A stretch of 24,682 bases of DNA. Source: RGIG464 sp045643185. Lineage in GTDB: Bacteria; Myxococcota_A; Bradymonadia; UBA4248. Both the position numbers and the translations under genes were made by a program. Location of the stretch: the NCBI GenBank assembly GCA_045643185.1, contig JAZUKH010000071.1:1-24682 (forward strand). Direction: 5' to 3'. Positions 15,801-24,000 of this stretch are shown one piece after another (within the stretch, counting starts at the first letter, position 1; the number at the start of each line of letters is the position of its first letter). Below the pieces are notes generated by a model. That model ran no database searches. It saw only the letters and a program-made list of their open reading frames with translations, and had not been told where the DNA came from.

Positions 15801-16354
15801 ATTCAGACTCAGTCGGCATCTACGCCAAACCCGATCTCCGAGCATCCTACATCTTCACGTTCCTCGAATATTTCACGCTCGGCTTCAACCTCAGACTCGG
15901 TCTTAGTTTCATGCCACAGAGCTCCACGCTGCCGCTCATCGACCGCTACTTTCTCGGCGGGCTGAGCATGCGTGGTTACGATAACGACGCACTCGGGCCG
16001 CGCCTCGTCAATTCGCTCACTCCAAACGTCGCCACCAACGAAGCCGCCGGCGGCGAAGCTCTCTTCAACTTCAATGCGGAACTCCGCTTCCCGATCTGGA
16101 ACAGCGTCGGCATCTTCGCCGCCATCTTCCTCGACACGGGCAGCATCGTCGAACACCAACCCACATATTACGACGGCGGCGATTTCTTCCGCGAAATGTT
16201 CGTCAACGAAATGCGCTACACCGCCGGACTTGGCCTCCGATGGCTTATCAACGACGCCATTCCACCCATCGTCATCGACTACGGCTTCATCCTCAACCGT
16301 CGTCATGGTGACCCGCTCGGAAGCTTCAGCCTCAACGTCGGTTATACTTTTTAA
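12890..16354 (+). CDS. Omp85/BamA-like outer-membrane protein, seven POTRA domains
   Basis: A 1154-residue outer-membrane assembly protein. The GTG at 12890 follows AGGGAG by 8 bases; GTG at 12884 would be too close to it. A signal peptide ends AWA-QD near residue 30. After an acidic spacer I see seven POTRA-like beta-alpha-alpha-beta-beta modules, starting near residues 115, 194, 294, 377, 452, 540 and 686, then a beta barrel from about 777 to the terminal Phe. MRGY (Arg1028) matches the (V/M)RG(F/Y) loop-6 motif that Omp85 proteins place inside the barrel. E. coli BamA has five POTRAs and TamA three. The sixth POTRA carries an insert with six cysteines (601-664); two further pairs, Cys126/131 and Cys920/929, could be disulfides. 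Whether this is the main BamA or a paralogue is unclear: no skp, lpx or tamB gene adjoins it. Confidence 0.88.
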   Translation: MSRKMVHISQVVALFVSWLTCTIAVPAWAQDVTPPPDTYFDFAMHDEDHIYTKGVWPDDAKKVYEQRKLESSDALDTEFLAQSVVDDYVEGEEQNATERDDDFVPTTVFDAPVGAVYRVTDLTLNCDIEFCQSKQNIDALLRATGLSLGRLASTQELALSIERLRKTGYFSNIKQTPVYEGENVRVHFDAVGHQIIRAVRFDVKGALFDSELKKRMILRAGSPLYPRTALLRGHDADAMSREELTKIAIDDQVKSLERLYQKEGYLDAKVTIDVVPVEENPEHVDLIIKVAESHGYGLGKVYVRGHNAFKYSEIESTFRSGFSFFGNATKEQIEDSIEEVLELYRDAGYYQAKIDFVSRLNEQNKTIDVFIDIDEAHKWSVEYKGNAALSTKELNGVLTFRTSGYVDGAEIEASVEALRNLYISAGYYWVKASGEMIKPGNIILFTIDEGPHTEIGSIKFEGAYEIPEDELFGIIDSTEYAAFGNGAYPQRAMIADDAAKIVDAYRERGYLNADVPRWTLEKYPGDTRWTLTFFVNEGQQSVLDHRQIRYTDRAQFDQYEVKIDKPSTNVFSDYALRAESTAITKQLRARGYATIANRPRCVSYASDGTIASLETCEIADYPAECFPEDPAELCQPIDKMQPELGESCTRTYKTWHDEENGKRCQIQDGLLGQIIDVEYEITLGPKYTFGDVFTHGNVVTRDWVVNQDIPIQRDDTFDYNKIMEARTLLRQRTIYNSASLNVIGVDDNLVVKSENADSTGTTEYPVPLVVNLEEARRRWFDFALGLQLTSDDWLLTGEIEFVEANLLGLGWDLRVLLMPEARFLNGSEWVFTQKFNQNFFALLTLTVPLFPSRGLDLVGQLFYDLRYIPETDKEEAGGLVEIQWNIDTNWFAALAFEAKTSVTSSFAFDVSNDLDAYHACYPVTFFMDCPFADDDRSVTLSLTPRAFYDGRDSPLSPKNGFYIEGKLKLAYSDSVGIYAKPDLRASYIFTFLEYFTLGFNLRLGLSFMPQSSTLPLIDRYFLGGLSMRGYDNDALGPRLVNSLTPNVATNEAAGGEALFNFNAELRFPIWNSVGIFAAIFLDTGSIVEHQPTYYDGGDFFREMFVNEMRYTAGLGLRWLINDAIPPIVIDYGFILNRRHGDPLGSFSLNVGYTF

Positions 16355-16360
16355 ACTTTG

Positions 16361-16408
16361 AGGGGGAAGTCTCCCCCTACGCGGCTATTTCGAATCGAAA
16401 TACGCCGC
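16361..16408. terminator. Two-hairpin element between convergent Omp85 and HAD genes
   Basis: AGGGGGA/TCCCCCT (16361-16367, 16372-16378) is followed by GCGGCTATTTCGA/TCGAAATACGCCGC (16381-16408, one bulge). The order and outer sequence match 9179-9256, but the inner arm bases differ in a paired way. It begins 6 bases after the Omp85 stop, and its last base is part of the HAD gene's stop codon (CTA at 16408-16410 on the plus strand). It probably marks the 3' end of both transcripts. Confidence 0.7.
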
Positions 16409-17304
16409 TACCCCTTCGCCTGGCAGGGCCCATCACAGGCTTCCAAATGGTCGCGATTGTGTTTGCGGTCAAGCACTTCGTTGACCGCCGTCTTGGCGAT
16501 AATAGCACGGACGAGCAGCTCGAGTTCCGAACCTTCTGAATAGTCGGCTGGCGCAAAATAACGAATTCGATTGTCGCGCATCATTTGATAGACACTCGTT
16601 TTGTCGCCCGTCTTGGGGTTGTACACGCAGATCGCATGCCCGTCATACTGATTGACGAGTTTCATACAGGGAATGTCGGTCGCGCTGTCGCCTATGTAAA
16701 CCATGTTTCTGAATGGAACACGGAAATTTTCCGGCGCAATATGGTCATTCACACCAGGATCGTTAATATCTAAAACACCTTTGCTGATGCGAAAAACAAA
16801 CTGAGTTTTATTCGTATAATTAACGACCTGAGCAGGCCACATCGCAATACCGCGCTCATTATAACAAAACGAACTTGCATATATCTTTTCAAATTCGTGC
16901 GCGATACTCGTGCCTTCGATCATTTCACGAAGTCCGGATGAAATAATATAATGTTCCACGATGACGCCGCTCTGTCGTCCAAACTCGCGGATGCGACGGA
17001 ACCACGTCGTCACGCCATCAAACAGTTCAACGCGAGAACCATATTCAGCCAGCATCTGACGCGTAAACGGCATGCGTCCTTCCGATTCGATGCGCATTTT
17101 CAACATGTACGCCAGAGTGCTGTCCATGTCGTTCTGCTTCGCGATGCGGTTGGCTTCGCGCCAAAACTCATTCACGTCAAAACCCACTGACTGAATAAAA
17201 CCCTGGGCCTGCATGTCATCCGGAGAAAGCGTCTTATCAAAGTCGTAGCAGATCGCGACCACCGGCAAAGCTTCTTTCGTGCGTCTTTCAAATTGTGGTG
17301 TCAT
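16408..17304 (-). CDS. HAD-superfamily phosphatase, phosphoserine-phosphatase-like
   Basis: A 298-residue cytoplasmic HAD hydrolase. Motif I is CYDFDKTLS: Asp21 is the predicted nucleophile and Asp23 the acid/base. Motif II is the ISSG serine near residue 122, motif III the lysine of YTNKT (Lys166), and motif IV YIGDSATDIP (Asp206, Asp210) for magnesium. A helical cap lies between motifs I and II (about 30-105), as in the phosphoserine-phosphatase-like type I group. The substrate cannot be told from sequence. The ATG at 17304 has GAGG 9 bases upstream. The gene lies 92 bases downstream of the zinc-ribbon/SH3b gene on the same strand and may be read from it. The C-terminal tail is His/Cys-containing and poorly conserved in appearance. 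Confidence 0.85.
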   Translation of the reverse strand: MTPQFERRTKEALPVVAICYDFDKTLSPDDMQAQGFIQSVGFDVNEFWREANRIAKQNDMDSTLAYMLKMRIESEGRMPFTRQMLAEYGSRVELFDGVTTWFRRIREFGRQSGVIVEHYIISSGLREMIEGTSIAHEFEKIYASSFCYNERGIAMWPAQVVNYTNKTQFVFRISKGVLDINDPGVNDHIAPENFRVPFRNMVYIGDSATDIPCMKLVNQYDGHAICVYNPKTGDKTSVYQMMRDNRIRYFAPADYSEGSELELLVRAIIAKTAVNEVLDRKHNRDHLEACDGPCQAKG

Positions 17305-17396
17305 CGCTCAAATCCTCAAACAGCATGCTGATGCACAGATCCGCGTCTTATGATCTCAAACGGCGTTTTGCGCGACGTCGCCTCAAAACACCAGAC

Positions 17397-19076
17397 TTAT
17401 TCCACGTCCACATTGGACGTGAAGCACTTGTTGATATAACCGACCTGCGCGTCGTATTCAATTTTATACCAACACCCATTCTGCTCGATCGGCTTAACGA
17501 GTTCACCGCTTTTAAGGGCGCCTAAAACGTCGTCAGCATGATCAGACGAGCGACGAACATTGAGTTTTTTAGATTCCACACGCACTTTATCTGGTAACTG
17601 CGCTTTAAGATCCGTGTTGCAGTCACAAAGATAACCCGTTTTACCGTTCAGACTGATCTTGAGCCACCCCGATTCATTCTCGGTGAAGCAGACCTCTGTC
17701 CCCACATTCTTGATCGTGCCGACCTTGTTGGTCGTCCCAAACGGATGAACGCGAACGGGCGTATTCGGCTCAATGACGGTGACTTTTGTGCAGTTCTCTG
17801 GTTCTTCCGCGATTTCGTTATTCTGGGCAACAATTTTGATGTTTTGTTTGGCGTGCGAAGGCTCTTCTTCCACGGCAGACTGGGTTATGCCATTGGCCTT
17901 CACCACATTGGGCTTTTTGGGTTCACCATGTTTGCTCACGAGCACCATAATTATGATAAACAAGATCAAAAAGAGGAGCGCAAAGCCGAGTATGGCCATG
18001 TTGCGTGGACGCCTCAAAAACGCCTTGAACGAAGGCAGCTTGCGAATAATAGCGACCGGCACGTCAAGCTGAGCGACGGTCTCAACATTCTCGAGCTCAT
18101 CCTCTTCGGACAAACCGGTCTGACAACCATCACTGGACGCAACTCTGTACGGATTTAGAGCGTCGGGCGGCAGCGACATCACGTCAACCGTCTCCACCTC
18201 TTCACCTGGATCCGGAAAACGCGGTTCCATGCCTGCGGGAACATCGGGAAACTGCGGATCGTCCATCGAAACTGGCGGAACCGCAAAACGTTGCGGCATC
18301 ATGGGAACGGGTTTTGGAACCACACGCGCTGCGGTCCTCTGGGCCTGACCGCCATACTGCGGCGCATTTGAAAAATCGAGGTTGGTCGATTCGTCATCCA
18401 GACCTTCCTGGGACGGATCAACGAGCTGAGTCGCAGCTGACACATTCTTCTCGCCCATCGCTGAATGCAACTGAGCTGAAACATCAAGCGACATCGTCGC
18501 GTTGAGCACGGGCGCCGTCGCAGGCGAATCATGGCCAGACAACATGTTCGAATCGAGCGCCCCCAAAGCCATCGTCTGGTTTTCCGGCGACCCAACCGGC
18601 TGTTTCGAAGGTTGTGACGCGTTTTCAACGGGTTCCTGCGGCAAATTCTGCGTCGGCGAATCACTCGTCAAAACCGGGTTCTCAAGACGCGACGAGCGAC
18701 GGGCTTGCGCGCTTTCAAAAACGATCGGGTTTTCAGAACGAGACGGGCGAAGATTCCCACCGGACACAATGGGATTCTCAAGACGCGATTTACGCGGCGG
18801 CTCAGGCTGACGAAGCACAAAAATTTCACCCGGACCAGGCATCGCCAGACCATCATAATCCGTCACGGGCGCACTTTTCACCGAACCTGGCTTCTCTTCA
18901 CACGCGTAATCACCAGGCTCATGCTCAAAACTCGGATGACCATCCTCGTTTTTCCAGATCACACGATGACCACAGAGCGCACAAAACAAGTCGTGAGATG
19001 TCGATGCCGTGATCTCGTTCGGATCCACTAAGTAATCTTTGCCCCAACCCTGTTTGTAAACATGCGTCAATTTCAT
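17397..19076 (-). CDS. Zinc-ribbon/TM/twin SH3b membrane protein
   Basis: A 559-residue single-pass membrane protein that I cannot match to a named family. The ATG at 19076 is preferred to 19082 because AGGGA lies 6 bases before it. Residues 32-59 hold CxxC...H...C (Cys32, Cys35, His52, Cys59), a likely zinc ribbon. Residues 97-136 hold three copies of SRxENP(I/V)(V/L). A long Pro/Ser/Ala-rich, probably disordered linker follows. One membrane helix spans about 360-383, preceded by the basic stretch KAFLRRPRN, so the N-terminus should be cytoplasmic. Residues 428-559 form two bacterial SH3-like domains (about 430-485 and 497-554) with several cysteines; such domains often bind peptidoglycan or peptides. 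The layout suggests a link between a cytoplasmic partner and the cell wall. It is divergent from the esterase at 19320. Confidence 0.82.
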   Translation of the reverse strand: MKLTHVYKQGWGKDYLVDPNEITASTSHDLFCALCGHRVIWKNEDGHPSFEHEPGDYACEEKPGSVKSAPVTDYDGLAMPGPGEIFVLRQPEPPRKSRLENPIVSGGNLRPSRSENPIVFESAQARRSSRLENPVLTSDSPTQNLPQEPVENASQPSKQPVGSPENQTMALGALDSNMLSGHDSPATAPVLNATMSLDVSAQLHSAMGEKNVSAATQLVDPSQEGLDDESTNLDFSNAPQYGGQAQRTAARVVPKPVPMMPQRFAVPPVSMDDPQFPDVPAGMEPRFPDPGEEVETVDVMSLPPDALNPYRVASSDGCQTGLSEEDELENVETVAQLDVPVAIIRKLPSFKAFLRRPRNMAILGFALLFLILFIIIMVLVSKHGEPKKPNVVKANGITQSAVEEEPSHAKQNIKIVAQNNEIAEEPENCTKVTVIEPNTPVRVHPFGTTNKVGTIKNVGTEVCFTENESGWLKISLNGKTGYLCDCNTDLKAQLPDKVRVESKKLNVRRSSDHADDVLGALKSGELVKPIEQNGCWYKIEYDAQVGYINKCFTSNVDVE

Positions 19077-19082
19077 GGCCAT

Positions 19083-19319
19083 TCCCTATTGAACGTACGA
19101 CCCAAAAACAGTCTTATAGTATAACCATTTTATCGAAAACGCACAAATTTTGACCTTCTTACGCAAAATGTAGGTGTTAATCCCACCACTTTGCGCTATA
19201 ATTTGTGGCTGTTTTTGTGTCGCGTGGACGCATGAGTTTAACGCTCAGGCGAAGTCGCGCTTCGGTTCAAGGACGATTTGAGGCGACGTGCATACGTCTT
19301 CACCGCTACAAGGTCTTTC
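19083..19319. promoter_or_regulatory. Divergent promoter region, with a TATAAT box
   Basis: The 237-base gap between two divergent genes. A perfect TATAAT lies at 19197-19202 on the plus strand, about 118 bases before the esterase start, but no good -35 lies 16-18 bases upstream, so an activator would be needed if it is used. The 11-mer AATGTAGGTGT (19167-19177) sits just upstream of it and recurs ahead of the PFOR gene at 20894-20904. Confidence 0.4.
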
Positions 19320-20639
19320 ATGGAAGCAACGTTACCCATCTGGCTCGAAAAAGCTCAATCCAATCGTGAGTTTTGGAGAAACGTTTTGAATGCCAAAAAA
19401 CTTCAAACAAAACATCACGAAATGATAAAAAATCGGCTGAATGCCCTCACACCGGCTGAAATGACCGAAGACGAGGTCATGGCACGCCTGATGATCAAGG
19501 GCGAGTTGGAACCAGAAATGGTTTTTCAACAGATCGAATATTCGGAAGGGTTTCCGATCTGGACTTCGCGCAAAACCGTGATCTTCATGCACAACCTCGC
19601 GGGTTCACGCTGGTCGGTCGAAGGCGATTTCAGCGACTGGAAACCGATCCCCATGAAGCGGACCAAGTGTGGCCGCATCAGCTATGTCGAAATTCCTGTC
19701 GAAGAATTCAAAAACGACGGACTCGGCTACAAATTTGTGCGTCGCGACGGCGAAACCTTTGCCGATACCCATGCTCGCCATTTCAACTACGACGCCAACG
19801 GCGAAATATCGCTGCTCAAACGCCCCCAAAATACGCAGTTCCTCATGCGCTGGAACAACTTTGAAAGCCCCCAGGGCCTCAAGCCGCGTCCAATTCACGT
19901 ACTCGTACCGGCCTGTGATGGCCCATACGACGTCCTTTACACGCATGACGGCCAGAACCTCTTTGCGAATGACAGCATCTGTGGCGGCTGGAAGCTTTGT
20001 CAGAATATGCACAAAGTCAAGGGCAACTTCCTGATCGTCGGCATCTGGAACACCATTGACCGCATGAGTGAATACACGCACGTCGAAGACACCGACGAAG
20101 ACGGCTACCATGCCACACTCGGCAGCAAATATGCCGATTTCGTCGAGCACACCGTGCGCCCGTTCATCGAGTCCCGCTTTGAAACGACCCCAAAAGCCGG
20201 TCTCATGGGTTCTTCGCTGGGCGGACTGATCAGTCTTTACATTTCCAACCGGTTTCCCGGCCGCTATGCCGCTGTCCTGGCGCTCTCACCCACGACGGCA
20301 TGGGGGCGCTTCGCCGACGACCACGGCGTCACCATCCGCGACTACTACGAACAGGCCGGTCACCAGAACACGTTCCTATACATCGACCACGGCGGCGAAT
20401 TCCCGGCTGGCGGCCAGCCCGCCGTTCTGGACCACACGGTGGCCGTGCGCGACGAGTCGGAATGGGCCAGCGCTTACGACAACTGCTGCTACACCTTCGA
20501 CTTCGTTTCGGCACTCGTCGAGATCGGCTATCGACAGAACATCGACATGTTCTATCAGCACATCCACGGCGCACTCCACAATGAAGTCGCCTGGGCTGAA
20601 CGCGTCTGCAAGCCGCTGCGCCTTTTTATGAAGGTTTAA
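19320..20639 (+). CDS. Fes-like esterase with N-terminal E-set/CBM48-like domain
   Basis: A 439-residue alpha/beta hydrolase of the esterase-D/enterochelin-esterase-like group (PF00756 type). The ATG at 19320 has AAGG 6 bases upstream; an earlier in-frame start at 19278 has nothing comparable. Residues about 84-160 look like an E-set or CBM48 beta-sandwich (SVEGDFSDWKPIPM, then YKFVRRDGE), the same order as in Fes-type enzymes. The catalytic part has YTHDGQNLF, nucleophile motif GSSLGG (Ser299) and HNEVAW (His420), the usual last catalytic block. There is no signal peptide, so it should act in the cytoplasm. Substrates in this group include siderophore esters and acylated sugars; none is favoured here, as no siderophore gene is nearby. 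A helical N-terminal extension of about 80 residues is unexplained. Confidence 0.85.
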   Translation: MEATLPIWLEKAQSNREFWRNVLNAKKLQTKHHEMIKNRLNALTPAEMTEDEVMARLMIKGELEPEMVFQQIEYSEGFPIWTSRKTVIFMHNLAGSRWSVEGDFSDWKPIPMKRTKCGRISYVEIPVEEFKNDGLGYKFVRRDGETFADTHARHFNYDANGEISLLKRPQNTQFLMRWNNFESPQGLKPRPIHVLVPACDGPYDVLYTHDGQNLFANDSICGGWKLCQNMHKVKGNFLIVGIWNTIDRMSEYTHVEDTDEDGYHATLGSKYADFVEHTVRPFIESRFETTPKAGLMGSSLGGLISLYISNRFPGRYAAVLALSPTTAWGRFADDHGVTIRDYYEQAGHQNTFLYIDHGGEFPAGGQPAVLDHTVAVRDESEWASAYDNCCYTFDFVSALVEIGYRQNIDMFYQHIHGALHNEVAWAERVCKPLRLFMKV

Positions 20640-20665
20640 CCACCGACGCCCTCCATCATACATTT

Positions 20666-20731
20666 GCCGAGCGTATGGAGCGAAGCGAGAAGCTCGGCAC
20701 GGCGGGCGTATGGAGCGAAGCGAGAAGCCCG
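20666..20731. repeat. Two hairpins with identical 19-nt loops and covarying stems
   Basis: The 19-base sequence GTATGGAGCGAAGCGAGAA occurs at 20673-20691 and 20708-20726. The first copy is enclosed by GCCGAGC/GCTCGGC (20666-20672, 20692-20698), the second by CGGGC/GCCCG (20703-20707, 20727-20731). The stem bases differ between copies but stay complementary, which supports a real folded element. It begins 27 bases after the esterase stop. Confidence 0.75.
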
Positions 20732-20769
20732 ACGAACCAAAGACAAAAACAACATTATATATTGTTTCG

Positions 20770-20787
20770 GCGCGTCTTCGGACGCGC
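20770..20787 (+). terminator. TTCG-tetraloop hairpin, likely terminator of the esterase gene
   Basis: GCGCGTC (20770-20776) and GACGCGC (20781-20787) pair around TTCG, which gives the very stable C(UUCG)G RNA tetraloop. TTGCTCGTTTTTG follows, a T-rich tract a few bases late. It lies 131 bases after the esterase stop and is the closest match to an intrinsic terminator in the window. Confidence 0.55.
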
Positions 20788-21037
20788 TTGCTCGTTTTTG
20801 TCCCAAACGCAAAACAACAGCCCAAATGGCCCCCATGGCCCAGCCTCAAAGCCCGTCTGCGTGTGATGGCAAAGGATATGGTCATTGTAGGTGAATGTAG
20901 GTGTAAAAGTTTGAAACCTCGTTGCGCAGAGAGCGGAAATGTGTTAGTGTATTGCCCGCAAAATCGCGGCCTTAAGTCTGGGACGCGATATGGTCATGCT
21001 TCATTGTGAAGCCAATTTTCTAAGGAGAAGGCAAATT

Positions 21038-24000
21038 ATGGCCGGTAAAACAAAAACAATTGATGGTAACGAGGCTGCTGCGCATTCCGCGTTTATGACC
21101 AACGAGGTCATTTGCATTTACCCGATCACGCCGTCGTCAACGATGGCTGAACTTTCGGATGACTGGGCTTCGAAAGATCAGACGAACCTTTGGGGTGACA
21201 TTCCCCGCGTCGTCGAGATGCAGAGCGAAGCTGGTGCAGCGGGCGCGGTCCACGGCTCCCTCGTGGCTGGTTCACTCACGACGACCTTCACGGCGTCACA
21301 GGGCTTGTTGCTCAAGATTCCTAACATGTTCAAAATCGCTGGCGAATTGACGCCTGCCGTTTTCCACATTGCTGCACGCTGCCTTGCCAGCCATGCACTT
21401 TCGATCTTTGGTGATCACAGCGACGTCATGCACGCCCGTACGACCGGCTTTGCCATGCTCTCCTCCACGAGCGTTCAGGAAGCACAGGATATGGCCATGA
21501 TCGCCCAGATGAGCACGCTCAAATCCCGCGTGCCTTTCCTCCACTTCTTTGATGGTTTCCGCACGAGCCACGAAGTCAACCGTATTGACCTCCTCTCGCT
21601 CGAAGATGCCCGCGCCCTCATCGACGAAGACCTCGTTCAGGCTCATCGTCAGCGCGGTCTGCACCCCGAAAACCCGACCATCAAAGGTACGGCGCAGAAC
21701 CCCGACATCTTCTTCCAGGCTCGTGAAGCCAGCAACCCGTACTATGATGCGGTTCCCGGCATTGTTCGCGAAGCCATGGCCCGCTTCGAAAAACAGACTG
21801 GCCGTCACTATGACCTCTTCGATTACTATGGCGCAAAAGACGCCGATCGCGTCGTCATCCTGATGGGCTCCGCCATCGGCGCCTGCCACGAAACCATCGA
21901 CACCCTCAATGCCAAGGGCGAAAAAGTCGGTGCCCTCGCCATCCACCTCTATCGTCCGTTCGATGCCAAGGGCGTCCTCGCTGCCCTCCCCAAAACGGTC
22001 AAATCCATCGCCGTTCTCGATCGTACGAAAGAAGCCGGTGCACTCGGCGAACCCCTCTACCTCGATATCGTCGCCGCTGTCAGCGAATACTGGCGCGACA
22101 TCGTCGGTACCTCCATCCCCACCATCATCGGTGGCCGCTATGGTCTCTCCTCCAAAGAGTTCACCCCCGCTATGGCCAAAGCCGTCCTCGACGAACTCAA
22201 AAAAGATGCACCCAAGAATCACTTCACGGTCGGTATCAATGATGACCTCACGCACCACAGCCTCGCCTGGGATGCCTCCTTCATCACAGAAGATCCCGAA
22301 AACACCCGCGCCATCTTCTATGGTCTGGGTTCCGATGGTACCGTCGGCGCAAACAAAAACTCCATCAAGATCATCGGCGAAAACACCCCGCTCAACGCTC
22401 AGGGCTACTTCGTTTATGACTCCAAAAAATCCGGTGGTGAAACCATTTCTCACCTCCGCTTCGGTAAAAAGCCCATCAAGGGCGCTTACCTGATCCAGCG
22501 CGCAAACTTCATCGCCGTCCATCAGTTCGGCTTCATCGAGAAGAAAGACGTCCTCAGCAACGCCGAAGACGGGGCTACGCTCCTTCTCAACTGCCCGTAC
22601 TCCGTCGATGATGCCTGGAATCACATCCCTGCCGAAACCCAGAAACAGATCATCGACAAGAAGATCAAACTCTTCATCATCGATGCTGGCTCCGTGGCCG
22701 AAAAAACCGGTATGGGCAACCGCATCAACACCGTCATGCAGGCCTGCTTCTTCAAACTCTCCGGCGTTCTCCCCGAAGACGAAGCCATCATGCGCATCAA
22801 AGAAGCTGCCAAGAAAGCTTACATGAAGAAAGGTGAAGCCGTCGTTCAGAAGAACTACGCCGCTATCGATGCCTCCATCGAAAACCTCCACGAAGTCAGA
22901 GTCCCCGGCACCGTCGGCGACCTCAAACGTCTCTCCATGGACTACACCGGTGCCCCCGAATACGTCCAGAAGATCATGTCCAAACTCGTCAAAGACGAAG
23001 GCGAAAAACTCCCCACCAGCATCTTCGATGCCGATGGTCATTTCCCGACCGCCACGACGAAATGGGAAAAACGCGGTATCGCCCGTGACATCCCCATTTG
23101 GAACCCCGAAGCCTGTATCGGCTGCGCCTTCTGCTCCATCAGCTGCCCGCACGCCGCCATCCGTATCAAAGCGGTCAAGCCCGAACTCCTCGCCGGCAAA
23201 CCCGATTCCTTCACAACGCGTGAATGGAAAGGCAAAGAAGTCGAAGCTGGTTCCCAGATGCGCGTCCAGGTCTATGCTGATGACTGCACCGGTTGCGGCG
23301 TCTGCGTAAACACCTGCCCCGCCGCTGCAAAGGGTGCCCTCTCGATGCAGTATCGTCTCGATCACATCGACGAAGAACGCGCCAACCTCAAATTCTTCGA
23401 TACCCTCCCCTACAAAAAACGTACGGAAGTCGACAAAGCCAGCGTCAAGGGTTCGCAGCTCATTCAGCCGCTCTTCGAATTCTCCGGCTCCTGCGCCGGC
23501 TGTGGCGAAACGCCCTATGTCAAACTCGTTTCCCAGCTCTTCGGTGATCGTATGGTCGTCGCCAACGCCACCGGTTGCTCCTCCATCTATGGTGGTAACC
23601 TCCCGTCCACGCCGTGGTGCGTCGACGAAAATGGTAACGGTCCTGCCTGGGCTAACTCCCTCTTCGAAGATAACGCCGAATTCGGTCTCGGTATGAGACT
23701 CGCTCTCGACCAGCAGATGGATATGGCCAAAGCCCTCCTCCGCAAAAACGCTGATAAGATCGGTGCTGACCTCGTCGATCGTCTCTGCAACGCCGAACAG
23801 AAGTCCGATGCCGACTTCGATCGTACGCGCGCTGACATCGCCGCACTCAAAGCCAAGATCGCTGGCTGTGACTGCGAAGACAGCAAACGTCTCATGAACG
23901 TTGCTGACGCGCTCCTCAAGAAATCACTCTGGATCATGGGCGGCGACGGTTGGGCCTACGATATCGGTTACGGTGGGTTGGATCACATCTTCTCACTCGG

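Larger units (their letters stand above)
20640..21037. other. Intergenic region between esterase and PFOR genes
   Basis: 398 bases without a credible gene. It contains the twin covarying hairpins (20666-20731), the TTCG hairpin (20770-20787) and two TGTAGGTG copies with a 10-bp period (20886-20893 and 20896-20903). Open frames here on both strands translate to Arg/Ala/Ser-rich strings made by the hairpin repeats. The PFOR promoter is expected after about 20890, but no clear consensus boxes are visible. Confidence 0.55.

Noticed and set aside
20664..21009. Overlapping short frames after the esterase gene
   Set aside because: Their repeated Arg/Ala/Glu strings come from the duplicated 19-base loop sequence and its flanks in different frames.
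21296..23365. 689-codon open frame antisense to the PFOR gene
   Set aside because: It lies wholly inside nifJ, is rich in Gly/Asp/Phe as expected from the complement of C-ending codons, and has no family motif. It is a codon-bias shadow.
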